Shown piece by piece: positions 16,362 to 25,642 of a DNA stretch of 64,000 bases. The position numbers and the translations under genes are program-made. Each line of letters begins with the position of its first letter. Position 1 is the first letter of the stretch. The notes below the pieces were generated by a model that had not been told where the DNA came from, searched no databases, and saw only the letters and a program-made list of their open reading frames with translations. This stretch comes from Hymenobacter yonginensis (lineage in GTDB: Bacteria > Bacteroidota > Bacteroidia > Cytophagales > Hymenobacteraceae): the NCBI RefSeq assembly GCF_027625995.1, contig NZ_CP115396.1:2418001-2482000 (forward strand), written 5' to 3'.

Positions 16362-17786
16362 CTACTCTTCTATCTTATCTCCCAGCAATTTAGGATTAAA
16401 ATTGAGCAGGAATAATTTTTCCGAGGCCCGCGTAACGGCCGTGTAGAGCCAGCGCGCAAACTCGGAGTTCACCATGTCCTCTTTCAAAAAGCCGTGATCA
16501 ACGAACACGGCCTGCCACTGGCCGCCCTGCGCCTTGTGGCAAGTGAGGGCGTAGGCAAACTTCACCTGCAGCGCGTTCAGAAACGGGTCTTTGCGCAGCG
16601 CGGCGCTCTTGTCTTTTTTGGTGGTGAGGTGGTCGTAATCCTTGCCTACTGCCTCGTAGAGCTCCTTGCTGCGGTCGGCGGGCAGAGCAGGGCTTTCGGT
16701 GTGCAGCGTGTCCAGGAGCAGCTTGATTTCCATATCCGGCTCGTCGGGGTAGTCCACGAGCCGCACGCGGGCATCGGCGAAGCGGAAGCCGAATTCCTCG
16801 GTGAGGCGGATGATTTTCACCACCTGCACGAAGTCGCCGTTGGCCAGGAAGCCCATTTCCGAGTCTTTGGGCAGCCAGAAGTAGTTGTTGCGCACCACCA
16901 TCAGGTAGTCGCCGCTCTCAATTTCGTCTTCGGCCTCAAACAGCACCCGCCGGATCATCTGGTTGTACTGGTTGGCATTCTTGTTGGAGCGGCAGATGAT
17001 GGTGGTGTTTTCGTGCCCGAAGTTCTTGTAAGCCCAGCGCAGGCCGTCTTCCAGCTTGTCGCCGCCCATCTGAAACAGGTCGGGGTAGCCGCGGGTGTGG
17101 AACTGGATGTTGGGCTTTTCCTCGCGCAGCTCTTCGCGCAGCACAGTGGCGTTCATCAGAATGCCCGACTGCTCGGCCTGGCGCATCACCTGGCGCAGCT
17201 CCACCCCATCCACAGTGGCGCGGAAACGGTGGCGCAGCAGGTCGGGGTCGAGGGCGGGGCTGAGCAGCTGGCCCACGGGCGGCAGCTGGGCCGTGTCGCC
17301 GATGAGCAGCAGGCGGTTGGAGGGCTTCTCGAACACGTAGTTGAGCAGGTCGTCGAGCAGGCCGGTTTCGCCGAACGATTTCTCGTCGGAAATCATCGAG
17401 GCCTCATCCACAATGAACAGTGTGTCCTGGGCGCGGTTGGGCTGGCGCTGAAACGAGAGGCTTTGGCTGGGCGTGCCGCTGGTCTGGCGGTAGATTTTCT
17501 TGTGGATGGTGCTGGCCGGCACGCCCGCGTAGCCGCTCATCACCTTGGCAGCGCGGCCGGTGGGAGCCATCAGCACGTATTTGCGGCCCAGCTTGTGCAG
17601 CCACTGCACCAAGGCACTCACCACGGTGGTTTTGCCAGTACCAGCATAGCCACGCAGTACGAAGGCCTTGCGCCCCGGCAGGTCGTCCTTCAGAAACACA
17701 TCCAGCTTCTGAAACAGCTGGGCCTGGTCCTGCGTGGGTTCGTAGGGAAAATAGTCGCGGACGGAAGGGGTTCTTACGGAGAGCAT
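16362..17786 (-). CDS. RecD-like superfamily 1 DNA helicase
   Basis: This 474-residue protein has motif I GYAGTGKT (46-53), motif II DEAS (127-130), GDTAQLPPVG (motif III), and the C-terminal UvrD_C_2 block ALTCHKAQGGQW with YTAVTRASEKLFLL. It is a compact SF1B helicase of the RecD/Dda type without the long RecD2 N-terminus, likely a 5'-3' DNA helicase in repair or recombination. Start ATG 17786 lies 22 nt from a TAGCTTTG promoter element; 22 extra upstream codons look non-coding. Confidence 0.85.
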   Translation of the reverse strand: MLSVRTPSVRDYFPYEPTQDQAQLFQKLDVFLKDDLPGRKAFVLRGYAGTGKTTVVSALVQWLHKLGRKYVLMAPTGRAAKVMSGYAGVPASTIHKKIYRQTSGTPSQSLSFQRQPNRAQDTLFIVDEASMISDEKSFGETGLLDDLLNYVFEKPSNRLLLIGDTAQLPPVGQLLSPALDPDLLRHRFRATVDGVELRQVMRQAEQSGILMNATVLREELREEKPNIQFHTRGYPDLFQMGGDKLEDGLRWAYKNFGHENTTIICRSNKNANQYNQMIRRVLFEAEDEIESGDYLMVVRNNYFWLPKDSEMGFLANGDFVQVVKIIRLTEEFGFRFADARVRLVDYPDEPDMEIKLLLDTLHTESPALPADRSKELYEAVGKDYDHLTTKKDKSAALRKDPFLNALQVKFAYALTCHKAQGGQWQAVFVDHGFLKEDMVNSEFARWLYTAVTRASEKLFLLNFNPKLLGDKIEE

Positions 17787-17807
17787 GGGCAGGGTGTATT
17801 CAGGCAA

Positions 17808-17815
17808 CAAAGCTA
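17808..17815 (-). promoter_or_regulatory. -7 element TAGCTTTG for the helicase gene
   Basis: On the minus strand TAGCTTTG matches TAnnTTTG and lies 22 nt before ATG 17786. No good TTG at the expected distance was found. Confidence 0.55.
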
Positions 17816-17877
17816 CACCCGTTTCAGGTCCCTGCCGCACCGGTTTCGGCATTGGAAAACCCCGCCCAACCGGCAGT

Positions 17878-20097
17878 TCAGCCCACGGGCAGCGTCACGA
17901 TAAACTCGGTGCCCTGCCCGGCCGCCGGCTCCACCCGCAGCGTACCGCCGTGGCTCTGCACGATGTCGTAGGACAGAGAGAGGCCCAGGCCGGTGCCTTC
18001 GCCCAGGGGCTTGGTGGTGAAGAAGGGCTTGAACACCTCACCGCGGATTTCCTCCGGGATGCCGGGGCCATTGTCGCGCACACGCACCTGCACTGAACCA
18101 TGGTGTTGCGCGCTGCTGATGTGCACCAGCGGCCGGTAGCCGGTTTCGCCGGCCTGCTGACGCTGTTGCACCGCGTAGAAGGCATTGGTGAACAGGTTCA
18201 GCAGCACGCGGCCCAGATCGGGAGGCATGGCGGGCACAAGGGGCAGATTGGGGGCCAGCGCGGTTTCGACCTGTACATTCGAGGTCTGGCCCCCAGGCGC
18301 CTGGCTTTGGCGGGCCAGCTCCAGATACTCCAGTACCAGGGCGTTGAGGTCGGTGGGCAGGCGCTGGCCGTTGCCGCTGCGGGCGTGCTCCAACATGTCG
18401 CGGATAATGCCCGAGGCCCGCAGCCCGTGCTGGCTGATTTCCTGCAGATTCTGCTTGAGCCCACTCAGAATCTCCTGCTCTAGGCCGGGCGCCTCGGCCT
18501 GCTGGCCCATGTTGTCGACCAAAGAGGTGCTCACCTCCGCAAATCGTTTCATGAAGCTGAGCGGGTTCTGTAGCTCGTGCGCAATTCCCGCCGACAGCTC
18601 CCCCACAAACGCCCACTTCTCGGCAGCTACCAACTGGCTTTGGGCCTGGCGCAGTTGGGCCAGGGTTTGCCGGTTGAGGCGCAGCTGCCGGTACAGAACC
18701 ACCCCCAGCGCCGAAATCAGCACCAAAGCGGCCACGGCCACGGCGAGCAGCTGGCTGCGCTGGTGCAGCCGAAGCTCCTGCACCTCCTTGTCGTGGCGCA
18801 GGTTGGTAATTTCCTCGTTCTGAGCCTGCTCCACCCGTTCGGCCTCGTACTGGGCCAGTAGGTCGCCGCCTTGGGCAGCGTGGAGCGTATCCTGCAGGGC
18901 CAGGTAGGCCAGGCTGTACTGCCGCGCGGCGGCGGGCGTGCCGTGCGCCGCCTCAAAGCGGATCAGCGCCCGCAGATACTGGGGGCGCAGCATCTGCAGG
19001 CGGGTGGCAGTGGCCCGCGCGTAGGCTTGCCGCCAGGAGGTGGCCGCCTGCGGGTAAAGCTGGCGCATGGTGTAGTAACGGGCCCAGGTGGCATCCAGCG
19101 CAAACTCCCCGGGCCGGCCGGTAATCTGCATCTGGAGCGAGTCGGCAATCTGCTGGGCGCGGGTGAGCAAGGGGGCCGCCGCAGCCGCCTGCTGCCGGGC
19201 CAGCAGCAGCTCACTTTGCAGCACCAGCGCGTAGGCCATATACTGGGCGGCGTTCAGTTGGTCGTGGCGGGCCGTTTGAGTGGCTTTAGCCACGTAGCGG
19301 GCCGCCGCCGCGGTGTCGTCTTGCCGCAGGTACAGCTTGGCAATGGCATGCTCCGAGTAAAACCGCTGCAGGCCACCAATACGGGACTGGTCGTTCCAGT
19401 TCGACGCCATTTGCATGTACTGCAGAGCTTTGCGTGTGTTGCCCCACTCGGCGTAGGTGCTACCGGCCACCATCAGCTCGTTGCTGTAGAGGCGGCGGTT
19501 GAAGTGCCGGAACAGGTCGGCCGCACGCAGGTAGTGGCTGATAGCTTGGTTGAAGTTGCCGCGGTGCCGGTAAGAGCCGCCCAGCACCAGATGGCACGCG
19601 GCCTCATTTTCCGGGAAGCCGCCAGCCACTTTGTACTGCCGTAGCTTGCGCTGAAAGTAGCGCATGCGGCCTTCTGATTCGTGCAGTTCGTTGAAGACGG
19701 GCGCCAAGTCAATCAACAGCAACGGTACCGGCTGGCCGCCTTTGTCGAACAGCTCAACGGCCTGCTGCAGGGCAGCCAGCGCCGGGCCGGGCCGCTGCTG
19801 CAGCCAGTGCTGCAGACCCGCCTGCAGCTGCCGGTACGGCGCTTCCTGGAGCAGCTGGTGGGTGCGGGCATTCAGGCGCAGCAGCTCCGCCACCAGTCCG
19901 GCGGCCTGCCGGCGGTGGCTGGGCTCGGTCAGCTCCGTCACGTGCAGCATGTGCACCAGCGTCCGGACGCGGGCCGTATCGGCGCGCTGCCCGGCCAGCA
20001 CCTGCTGCAACGAGTCAACATCAGCATTCCAGTACCCCGACTGCGCCCGCAACGGAAACCCGAGCAGCACCAGCCAGGTGGCAATAATCCATTTCAT
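17878..20097 (-). CDS. TPR-containing membrane sensor histidine kinase
   Basis: This 739-residue protein has a signal peptide (1-18) and a helical TPR-like sensor region (about 25-430). One transmembrane helix (about 450-470) is followed by a coiled segment and a DHp domain with phosphoacceptor [13 protein letters not shown] near residue 510. The ATPase domain has N box [11 protein letters not shown]1 DNGPGIP, F box KPFFTTK and G2 [10 protein letters not shown]. This is the two-component kinase layout common in Bacteroidota, with the TPRs outside the cytoplasm. No response-regulator gene adjoins it, so the partner is unknown. Confidence 0.88.
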   Translation of the reverse strand: MKWIIATWLVLLGFPLRAQSGYWNADVDSLQQVLAGQRADTARVRTLVHMLHVTELTEPSHRRQAAGLVAELLRLNARTHQLLQEAPYRQLQAGLQHWLQQRPGPALAALQQAVELFDKGGQPVPLLLIDLAPVFNELHESEGRMRYFQRKLRQYKVAGGFPENEAACHLVLGGSYRHRGNFNQAISHYLRAADLFRHFNRRLYSNELMVAGSTYAEWGNTRKALQYMQMASNWNDQSRIGGLQRFYSEHAIAKLYLRQDDTAAAARYVAKATQTARHDQLNAAQYMAYALVLQSELLLARQQAAAAAPLLTRAQQIADSLQMQITGRPGEFALDATWARYYTMRQLYPQAATSWRQAYARATATRLQMLRPQYLRALIRFEAAHGTPAAARQYSLAYLALQDTLHAAQGGDLLAQYEAERVEQAQNEEITNLRHDKEVQELRLHQRSQLLAVAVAALVLISALGVVLYRQLRLNRQTLAQLRQAQSQLVAAEKWAFVGELSAGIAHELQNPLSFMKRFAEVSTSLVDNMGQQAEAPGLEQEILSGLKQNLQEISQHGLRASGIIRDMLEHARSGNGQRLPTDLNALVLEYLELARQSQAPGGQTSNVQVETALAPNLPLVPAMPPDLGRVLLNLFTNAFYAVQQRQQAGETGYRPLVHISSAQHHGSVQVRVRDNGPGIPEEIRGEVFKPFFTTKPLGEGTGLGLSLSYDIVQSHGGTLRVEPAAGQGTEFIVTLPVG

Positions 20098-20187
20098 ACA
20101 GTAGCCAGCAACCTGGGCACTAAGTGTTGCCTGGCGGCAAATAATGTGGGGAGAATTTGGCGTGTTCCGGCACCTGCACGGCAGCCC

Positions 20188-20631
20188 CTACCCCTGCGGC
20201 TCCACCACGGCCATCGTGGCCGTGGCCTTGGCAATCAGCTTGTCGTCGCACCATACCTCCGACTCGCAGAAGTGCAAACGGCGGCCGGCTTTCAGCACCC
20301 AGCCCACTGCGCGTAGCTTCTGCCCGATGCCGGGGTGCAGGTAGCTGGTTTTCAGCTCCACCGTCACCACGCCGGTGCCGTCGGGCACGAGCGTAACGGC
20401 CGCAAAACCGGCCACCAGGTCGGCCATGGTGGCCACAAGGCCACCGTGGGCGAAGCCGGTGTGCTGCTGGTGCTGCTGCTGCAACGTCACTTCGGCCTCG
20501 ATACGGCCCGGCTCAATGCGGGTGAGGTCGGCGCCGATAAGGTGCATGAAGTGCTGGCGCGTGAGCTTGCGGCGGATCCGGGTTTCGAGCGAGTCGTCGG
20601 CGGCGGCGGGAGTTGGCGTGGTCGGGTTCAT
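20188..20631 (-). CDS. PaaI-type hotdog-fold thioesterase
   Basis: This 147-residue protein has the hotdog thioesterase core HTGFAHGGLVATMAD (HGG at 62-64, Asp71), VELKTSYLHP and a final ATATMAVV. PaaI/YbgC-type enzymes hydrolyse acyl-CoA thioesters, in the PaaI case phenylacetyl-CoA derivatives, but the substrate cannot be read here. The open frame extends 36 codons upstream with no family similarity, so ATG 20631 was chosen. A GACCTTTG element lies only 6 nt upstream (20637-20644). The gene is divergent from a DUF4126 gene. Confidence 0.82.
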   Translation of the reverse strand: MNPTTPTPAAADDSLETRIRRKLTRQHFMHLIGADLTRIEPGRIEAEVTLQQQHQQHTGFAHGGLVATMADLVAGFAAVTLVPDGTGVVTVELKTSYLHPGIGQKLRAVGWVLKAGRRLHFCESEVWCDDKLIAKATATMAVVEPQG

Positions 20632-20755
20632 TGCTACAAAGGTCGGGAGTTGGCGGGCGTTGTTGGTGGTTTGATTTTCGTTTTTCGGCGTTTGTTTTTC
20701 GATATTGATTGCGGACTTCCGCCGACCACCGAAAACCAAACCTCACCCAACGACT

Positions 20756-21355
20756 ATGCAACCACAGGAGTATTTATTGAGCGGGGCCCTGGGGCTGGCC
20801 CTGGCGGCATGCAGCGGCTTTCGGGTGTTTGTGCCGCTGCTGGCGGCCAGCCTGGCTTACCGGACCGGCGTGCTGGCGCCGTCGGCGGGGTTTGCGTGGC
20901 TGGGCTCGTGGGCGGCGCTGGGCGTGCTGGGCACGGCCACGGTGGCCGAAATCCTGGGCTACTATTTTCCGGTGGTCGATAACGTGCTGGATACTATCAC
21001 CACGCCCGCCTCGTTTATTGCCGGTACCGTGCTCATGACGGCCACCCTGCCCGACCTCGACCCGGTGCTGCGCTGGGGCCTGGGCGTGCTGGTGGGCGGC
21101 GGCACGGCCGGCATGGTCCAGACGGGCACGGCGCTACTGCGGGCCGGCTCCACGGCGGCCACGGCCGGCCTCGGTAACCCCGTGCTGGCCACCGTCGAAA
21201 ACACGCTGGCCATCCTGGGCTCGGCGCTGGCGCTGCTGCTGCCCGTGGTGGCCGCCGCCCTCATGCTGGGCGTGGTGCTGTATATTGCCACCCGGCTGCG
21301 GCGCTGGCGGCAGCGGCGGGCCGCTCGTCGCCCGGCGGCCAACGGCTTGTCCTGA
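20756..21355 (+). CDS. DUF4126 integral membrane protein
   Basis: This 199-residue protein has about five hydrophobic helices. The N-terminus LGLALAACSGFRVFVPLLAASLAY matches DUF4126 (cited in part: the SGFRVFVPLL motif), as do YYFPVVDNVLDTITTPAS and the glycine-rich second half. The family has no known function. ATG 20756 begins the hydrophobic domain; 17 upstream codons are hydrophilic and probably not translated. Confidence 0.8.
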   Translation: MQPQEYLLSGALGLALAACSGFRVFVPLLAASLAYRTGVLAPSAGFAWLGSWAALGVLGTATVAEILGYYFPVVDNVLDTITTPASFIAGTVLMTATLPDLDPVLRWGLGVLVGGGTAGMVQTGTALLRAGSTAATAGLGNPVLATVENTLAILGSALALLLPVVAAALMLGVVLYIATRLRRWRQRRAARRPAANGLS

Positions 21356-21422
21356 AGCGGCGCCTTGCGCTGTTGCGGGCCGGGCTTCCTGTTCCTACTC
21401 TATCTACCTATCACACCTTTGC

Positions 21423-21929
21423 ATGGCTACTGAATCTCTTTCTGCCCCCGACCTGCTCAACGCCTACACCGGCCAGGTGCGGGTGCGGGTCTGCGGCCTA
21501 CTGGTACACCACGACACGCTGCTGCTCACCGCCCACCGCGGCCTGCTGCCCGGTGAGGCCCCTTTCTGGTCGCCGCCGGGCGGCGGCTGGCAGTTTGGCG
21601 AAACCATCCAGGAATGTCTGCGGCGCGAGTTTCGGGAAGAAACCGGCCTCGACGTAACTGTAGGGCGCTTTCTGCATCTGCACGAGTACAAGGCCGACGA
21701 CCTGCAGGCTATTGAGCTGTTTTTTGAGGTGACGCCCGACGACCCGGCCGCCGTGCCCCGCCTGGGCTCCGACCCCGAGCACGCCGCCGGCGAGCAGCTG
21801 CTCACGCAGGTAGCCTTCGTGGCGCCGCGCGACCTAGTGGTGCTGCCCGCGGCCCAGGTGCACCCCATGCTGCGCCAGATCATCAGCCCCGACGACGTGT
21901 TCATCCCGCAGATCCGCTTTCAGCGGTAG
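21423..21929 (+). CDS. NUDIX hydrolase
   Basis: This 168-residue protein has a complete Nudix box: Gly54, Glu60, then RREFREETGL (Arg68, Glu69, Glu72, Glu73, Gly75). The pattern GX5EX7REUXEEXGU is fully satisfied. It hydrolyses a nucleoside diphosphate linked to some moiety; the substrate is not predictable. The start ATG 21423 is one base after CACCTTTG (21414-21421), a near-consensus -7 element. Either the transcript is leaderless or the true promoter is elsewhere. DUF3822-coaD follow on the same strand with their own promoter. Confidence 0.85.
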   Translation: MATESLSAPDLLNAYTGQVRVRVCGLLVHHDTLLLTAHRGLLPGEAPFWSPPGGGWQFGETIQECLRREFREETGLDVTVGRFLHLHEYKADDLQAIELFFEVTPDDPAAVPRLGSDPEHAAGEQLLTQVAFVAPRDLVVLPAAQVHPMLRQIISPDDVFIPQIRFQR

Positions 21930-21966
21930 GCCGCAACCAGGGGCTGGCCGCGCTGACCGGCTTTTG

Positions 21967-21974
21967 TACCTTTG
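21967..21974 (+). promoter_or_regulatory. -7 element TACCTTTG for the DUF3822-coaD operon
   Basis: TACCTTTG is an exact TAnnTTTG match 26 nt before the GTG start at 22001. The -33 TTG is not obvious. Confidence 0.6.
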
Positions 21975-22000
21975 CCGCTTCCGCCTCCACTCCTGCTGCT

Positions 22001-22909
22001 GTGTCTTTCGCTTTTCCTGCTTCGCCTGCTGTGCCTGCTCCGTCGTCTTTGCCTGCGCCCACGGTGCTCCACCGCCTGCGCGATGAAACCCTGACCCCGG
22101 ACAATCTGGCGGCGTACAACCTCTACCTCACGGCCGGCGCGGCCGGGCTGCGCCTGGGCATCACGGAAGTGCGCCGCAACAAGTTTGTGGTGCTGGAAGA
22201 ATACGCGCCGCAGGCCGCCACCTCACTCAGCGGGCAGCTGCAGGCCCTGGCCGCCCACCACGACCTGCTGGGCCAGCCGGGCTGGAACCACGTGCGGCTG
22301 GCTGTGCAGAACCGCCACTTCACACTGCTGCCGGCTCCCCTGTTCCGCCCCGGCGACGAAGCCGCCTACCTACGCCTGCACCACACCGTAGACCCGCAGC
22401 ACGAAACCGTGCAGTCCTATGCCCACCCCGGCCGGGAGCTGGTCAGCATCTTCGCGGCCGAGAAGGCCCTGCTTGAGTGGTTCCGGGGCAGCTACCCGGG
22501 CGGCACGCTGCTGCACCAGACCAGCGCCCTGCTCGAAGGCCTCATGCACCAAAGCGACGCGGCCACCCCGCGCCGCCTCTATCTCAGCATCAGCCACCTG
22601 GAGCTCACCGTCGTCGTCATCCGCGACAAGCGGCCGGAGTTCTGCAACGTGTTTGCCTTCAGCTCGCCCGAAGACCTGATCTACTACACCATTCTGGTGA
22701 TGCAGGAGTTTCAGCTCAACCCCGACCAGGACCCCGTGATGGTGTGGGGCGACCTGATGCACGACTCGGAGCTGTTCACCATTCTGCGCAAGTACATCCG
22801 CCACGTCAAGTTCGGCAACCGCCCCTTCGACCTCGGCTACAGCTACCGCCTCAACGAGCTGTTCGAATACCGCTTCTTCGAGCTTTACAGCCTGCACCTG
22901 TGCGAGTAG
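22001..22909 (+). CDS. DUF3822 family protein
   Basis: This 302-residue protein starts with GTG, supported by the promoter element 26 nt upstream. It has an actin-like/ASKHA-type feel: paired beta-rich halves with LYLSISHLELTVVVIRDKRPEFCNVFAF and EDLIYYTILVMQEFQLNPDQD (cited in part: YYTILVMQEF). DUF3822 is a Bacteroidota family of unknown function whose gene is regularly beside coaD, sometimes with rsmD between. Here coaD follows after an 82-nt palindromic gap and rsmD is absent. Confidence 0.8.
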   Translation: MSFAFPASPAVPAPSSLPAPTVLHRLRDETLTPDNLAAYNLYLTAGAAGLRLGITEVRRNKFVVLEEYAPQAATSLSGQLQALAAHHDLLGQPGWNHVRLAVQNRHFTLLPAPLFRPGDEAAYLRLHHTVDPQHETVQSYAHPGRELVSIFAAEKALLEWFRGSYPGGTLLHQTSALLEGLMHQSDAATPRRLYLSISHLELTVVVIRDKRPEFCNVFAFSSPEDLIYYTILVMQEFQLNPDQDPVMVWGDLMHDSELFTILRKYIRHVKFGNRPFDLGYSYRLNELFEYRFFELYSLHLCE

Positions 22910-22910
22910 A

Positions 22911-22988
22911 GTAGCTGAGTAAGGGAGCAACTGAGTAAAAGGGTTGCTCCATACTCACAATACCTACTCAGTTACTCCCTTACTCTAC
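22911..22988. repeat. Imperfect inverted repeat between DUF3822 and coaD
   Basis: GTAGCTGAGTAAGGGAGCAA-type sequence at 22911-22938 is inverted at 22964-22988 with one indel and one mismatch, plus an inner GGAGCAA/TTGCTCC pair. It ends four bases before the coaD start codon, so a folded transcript could mask the start. Confidence 0.6.
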
Positions 22989-22991
22989 CTC

Positions 22992-23465
22992 ATGCGCATC
23001 GCCCTGTTTCCCGGCTCCTTCGACCCGTTCACCAATGGCCACCTCGATGTGGTACGGCGTGGCATCTCGCTGTTCGACCAGATCATCATTGCCATCGGCA
23101 ACAACAGCAGCAAAAGCCGCTACCTGCCCGTCGAGCAGATGACCGAGATGATTGCCGAGGTGTTCCGCGATGAACCGCGCGTATCGGTCCAATCCTACAA
23201 AGGCCTCACCGCTGATTACGCCCGCGAAACCGGCGCCCGCTACCTACTGCGCGGCCTGCGCAACACCACCGATTTCGAGTACGAAAACACCATCGCCCAG
23301 GCCAACCGCCACGTCAACCCCGACCTGGAAACCGTGTTCCTGATTACCTCGCCGACGCTGGCCGCCATCAGCAGCACCATCATCCGCGAAATCCACCGCT
23401 TCGGCGGCAACGTCGACGACTTCGTGCCCTTTGCCTTGCCGGCTGCTGAGCCGCTTAAGGGTTAA
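22992..23465 (+). CDS. coaD: Phosphopantetheine adenylyltransferase
   Basis: This 157-residue protein catalyses the fourth step of coenzyme A synthesis (4'-phosphopantetheine plus ATP gives dephospho-CoA). The nucleotidyltransferase motifs are GSFDPFTNGH (8-17, TxGH type with His17) and ISSTIIRE (126-133). The length is standard. The in-frame upstream start at 22944 lies within the inverted repeat and is rejected in favour of ATG 22992. It is probably co-transcribed with DUF3822. Confidence 0.93.
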   Translation: MRIALFPGSFDPFTNGHLDVVRRGISLFDQIIIAIGNNSSKSRYLPVEQMTEMIAEVFRDEPRVSVQSYKGLTADYARETGARYLLRGLRNTTDFEYENTIAQANRHVNPDLETVFLITSPTLAAISSTIIREIHRFGGNVDDFVPFALPAAEPLKG

Positions 23466-23527
23466 GAACCGGTCAGGAAGCCCAGCCCGGGCAGCATACT
23501 GACTGGCCATCCAAGGGGTTTCCCGAA

Positions 23528-23578
23528 GCAGATTGGCCGCTCAACGATTCATCCTGAATCGTTGAGCGGCCAATCTGC
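23528..23578. terminator. Perfect 24-bp palindrome between convergent genes
   Basis: Arms 23528-23551 and 23555-23578 are exactly complementary, with a three-base loop (TCC). It sits midway between the convergent coaD and lipoprotein genes, so it probably acts as a shared transcription end. The usual T tract is missing. Confidence 0.65.
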
Positions 23579-23597
23579 AATTATGAACTCTTCGTTT

Positions 23598-24083
23598 TTA
23601 ATTCTTCTTCGTCACCCGCACGCCGATGGTGCTGCCGGGGTTGCGGGGGTCCGTGACGGGCTGCACGGTGTAGGCGGGGTCGGAGATGCTGAGGTTGGCG
23701 CGTCGCATCAGCTCGTCCTCGTCGCTGCCCAATACCACAATGTCGTTGACCTTACGGGTGCGAGCGTTGAACGTGGCCACGATGGTGGTGCCATCCTTCT
23801 CAAACGTGTTGATCCAGTCCTGGCCTTTCGTGGACTTCATCTGCTCCGTCGTGGGTTCCAGCCCAATTGCCTGGCTCTTAGTTTCGCGCGGCGCGCCCAG
23901 GCTGCGGCGCAGCTGGTCGATGTTGCGGCCTACCAGCAGCGGCATGTTGAGGCTGTTGGCGGGCACGGCCTCGGTGCGGCCCGTCACGGGCGTACCGGTT
24001 TCCGATGCCTGCTGGGTGCCGGTACAGGCGGCCAAGCTGCCCAGCAGCAACAGTACAGGTAATGAGCGAGACGCAAAACGCAT
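23598..24083 (-). CDS. Hypothetical lipoprotein
   Basis: This 161-residue protein has a lipoprotein signal peptide (lipobox LAAC, Cys20). The mature part has NMPLLVGRNIDQLRRSLGAP, DWINTFEKDGTTIVATFNAR and IVVLGSDEDELMRRANL. The pattern resembles SmpA/BamE-like small lipoproteins (a two-helix start followed by a beta sheet), though I cannot assign it to that family. It lies 22 nt downstream of the NUDIX gene 24106-24807 on the same strand and is probably co-transcribed. Confidence 0.6.
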   Translation of the reverse strand: MRFASRSLPVLLLLGSLAACTGTQQASETGTPVTGRTEAVPANSLNMPLLVGRNIDQLRRSLGAPRETKSQAIGLEPTTEQMKSTKGQDWINTFEKDGTTIVATFNARTRKVNDIVVLGSDEDELMRRANLSISDPAYTVQPVTDPRNPGSTIGVRVTKKN

Positions 24084-24105
24084 GAGCTTAGGGCTTGAGG
24101 TGGGG

Positions 24106-24807
24106 TTATTTGGCGGAAGCCTCCGAGGCGGGAGCCGAGCCGGTGGTTTCGCTCAGGTAGTGGCGCATAACCAGCGCAATGCTGGCATACGACTCGTCGA
24201 GGACGGCCAGGGCCTCCTGCGGCGTCATCCAGCGCACTTCTTCGATGTATTCTTCGGCCTGGGGCTTCATCAGCGAGTCGTCGAGGCAGCTCATGACGTA
24301 CCAGTCGGTTTTCTTGAGAATCTTGTTGCCATTGTAGGCGTAGGAGTGCCAGGTGCTGGGCAGCACGTCGCCGAGGCCCACCTTGATGTTGCACTCCTCT
24401 TCTACCTCGCGCAGCGCGCCCAGGGCCGGGTCTTCCTCTTTTTTGAGCTTGCCCTTGGGCAAATCCCACTTGCCGAGGCGGTAGATCATCAGCACCTTGC
24501 CGTCCTTCACCACAAGGCCGCCAGCGGCTTTCACGATGCGGAACTGGTCTTTGAGGTGCAGAATGAGGCGCTTTTTCTTGCGGGCCAGCATCGTCAGCGA
24601 CTTCAGCTTTTTCAGCTTCTTCACCTCCATCAGCCGCAGCAGCCGGTCTACAAACACGTCCGTGACGTCGCGCACCAGCACGTCGCCCACCAAGTCTTTC
24701 GAGATAAACTCGTCTTCCGGGTTCAGAATGAGGTCGTACTTGTGCTTGTACACTTTCTCGCTGTTCTTTTTGATGATCAGCGGTATATCGTTGATGAAGA
24801 CGTTCAT
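24106..24807 (-). CDS. Bacteroidota NUDIX-domain protein with an atypical box
   Basis: This 233-residue protein has a roughly 90-residue N-terminal domain (MNVFINDIPLIIKK...) rich in Lys, then a NUDIX domain with Gly119, Glu125 and REVEEECNI (133-141). The Gly that normally ends the Nudix box is replaced by Asn140, while the catalytic Glu residues are kept. The N-terminal extension marks a subfamily common in Bacteroidota. The substrate is unknown. It is the first gene of a two-gene minus-strand unit and is divergent from the phosphodiesterase gene at 25027. Confidence 0.78.
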   Translation of the reverse strand: MNVFINDIPLIIKKNSEKVYKHKYDLILNPEDEFISKDLVGDVLVRDVTDVFVDRLLRLMEVKKLKKLKSLTMLARKKKRLILHLKDQFRIVKAAGGLVVKDGKVLMIYRLGKWDLPKGKLKKEEDPALGALREVEEECNIKVGLGDVLPSTWHSYAYNGNKILKKTDWYVMSCLDDSLMKPQAEEYIEEVRWMTPQEALAVLDESYASIALVMRHYLSETTGSAPASEASAK

Positions 24808-25026
24808 CGCGGGGCAATCAGGAGAGGCAACAATGGGGAATCTGGGCTAGGCTGGCCGCAAAGCACAGCATAAATCCTGGCAAACGGAAACCCGCCGCAG
24901 GACGGGCAAGATACGAGAAGCGGCCGGTTGTGTTGTCGGCCACGCCGGATTAGGTGCCGGAATTGCGGCGCGCCGCCGGGCCGACGCCCGGTTTCGGAGC
25001 CGCGGCGGCGCTTGTATCTTCGGCGC

Positions 25027-25521
25027 ATGAAAAAAATCGGCCTGCTCTCCGACACCCACAGTCACCTCGACGAGCGGATTCTGCACCACCTGCAGGGCTG
25101 CGACGAAATCTGGCACGCCGGCGACTTCGGCACCGCCGCCGTGATTGACGAGTTGGCGGCGCTGGCCCCACTTCGGGGCGTGTACGGCAACATCGACGGC
25201 CGCGACGTGCGCCTCACGCAGCCACTGGTGCAGCACTTCGAGCTGGAAGGCCTGCGTGTGCTGATGACGCACATCGGGGGCTACCCCGGCCACTACAGCC
25301 CGGCTGCCCGGCCGCTGCTGCAGGAACATCGGCCGGGCCTGTTCATCAGCGGCCACTCCCACATCCTCAAAGTCATGCCCGACCCGCGGCTGCACTTGCT
25401 CCACCTCAACCCCGGTGCCGCCGGCCGCCACGGCTTCCACAAAGTGCGCACCCTGCTGCGCTTTGAGGTGGCCGAAGGCAAAGTGCAGCAGTTGCAGGTG
25501 GTGGAGCTGGGGCCGAAGTAG
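25027..25521 (+). CDS. YfcE/MJ0936-type metallophosphoesterase
   Basis: This 164-residue calcineurin-like phosphoesterase has SDTHSH (8-13), WHAGDFG (29-35), YGNIDGRD (53-60), THIGGYPG and SGHSH in order, the five metal-binding blocks of the YfcE/MJ0936 family of small phosphodiesterases. The natural substrate is unknown; family members cleave model phosphodiesters. ATG 25027 is the family start. A palindromic repeat begins right after the stop codon. Confidence 0.88.
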   Translation: MKKIGLLSDTHSHLDERILHHLQGCDEIWHAGDFGTAAVIDELAALAPLRGVYGNIDGRDVRLTQPLVQHFELEGLRVLMTHIGGYPGHYSPAARPLLQEHRPGLFISGHSHILKVMPDPRLHLLHLNPGAAGRHGFHKVRTLLRFEVAEGKVQQLQVVELGPK

Positions 25522-25638
25522 GGACCTCACCCCAACCCCTCTCCAAAAGAGAGGGGCTCTAGGTTTTAGCATCTAGAGGATAAGTACTGGAAGCTAGTCC
25601 CCCCTCTCTTTTGGAGAGGGGGCCAGGGGGTGAGGTCC
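25522..25638. repeat. Large inverted repeat related to family D
   Basis: GGACCTCACCCCAACCCCTC-type sequence (25522-25556) is inverted at 25600-25638. Each arm contains a CCCCTCTCC-AAAA-GAGAGGGG-type hairpin, the same core idea as family D at 9300-9336 and 63854-63890. It begins immediately after the phosphodiesterase stop codon. Confidence 0.75.
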
Positions 25639-25642
25639 GGAC

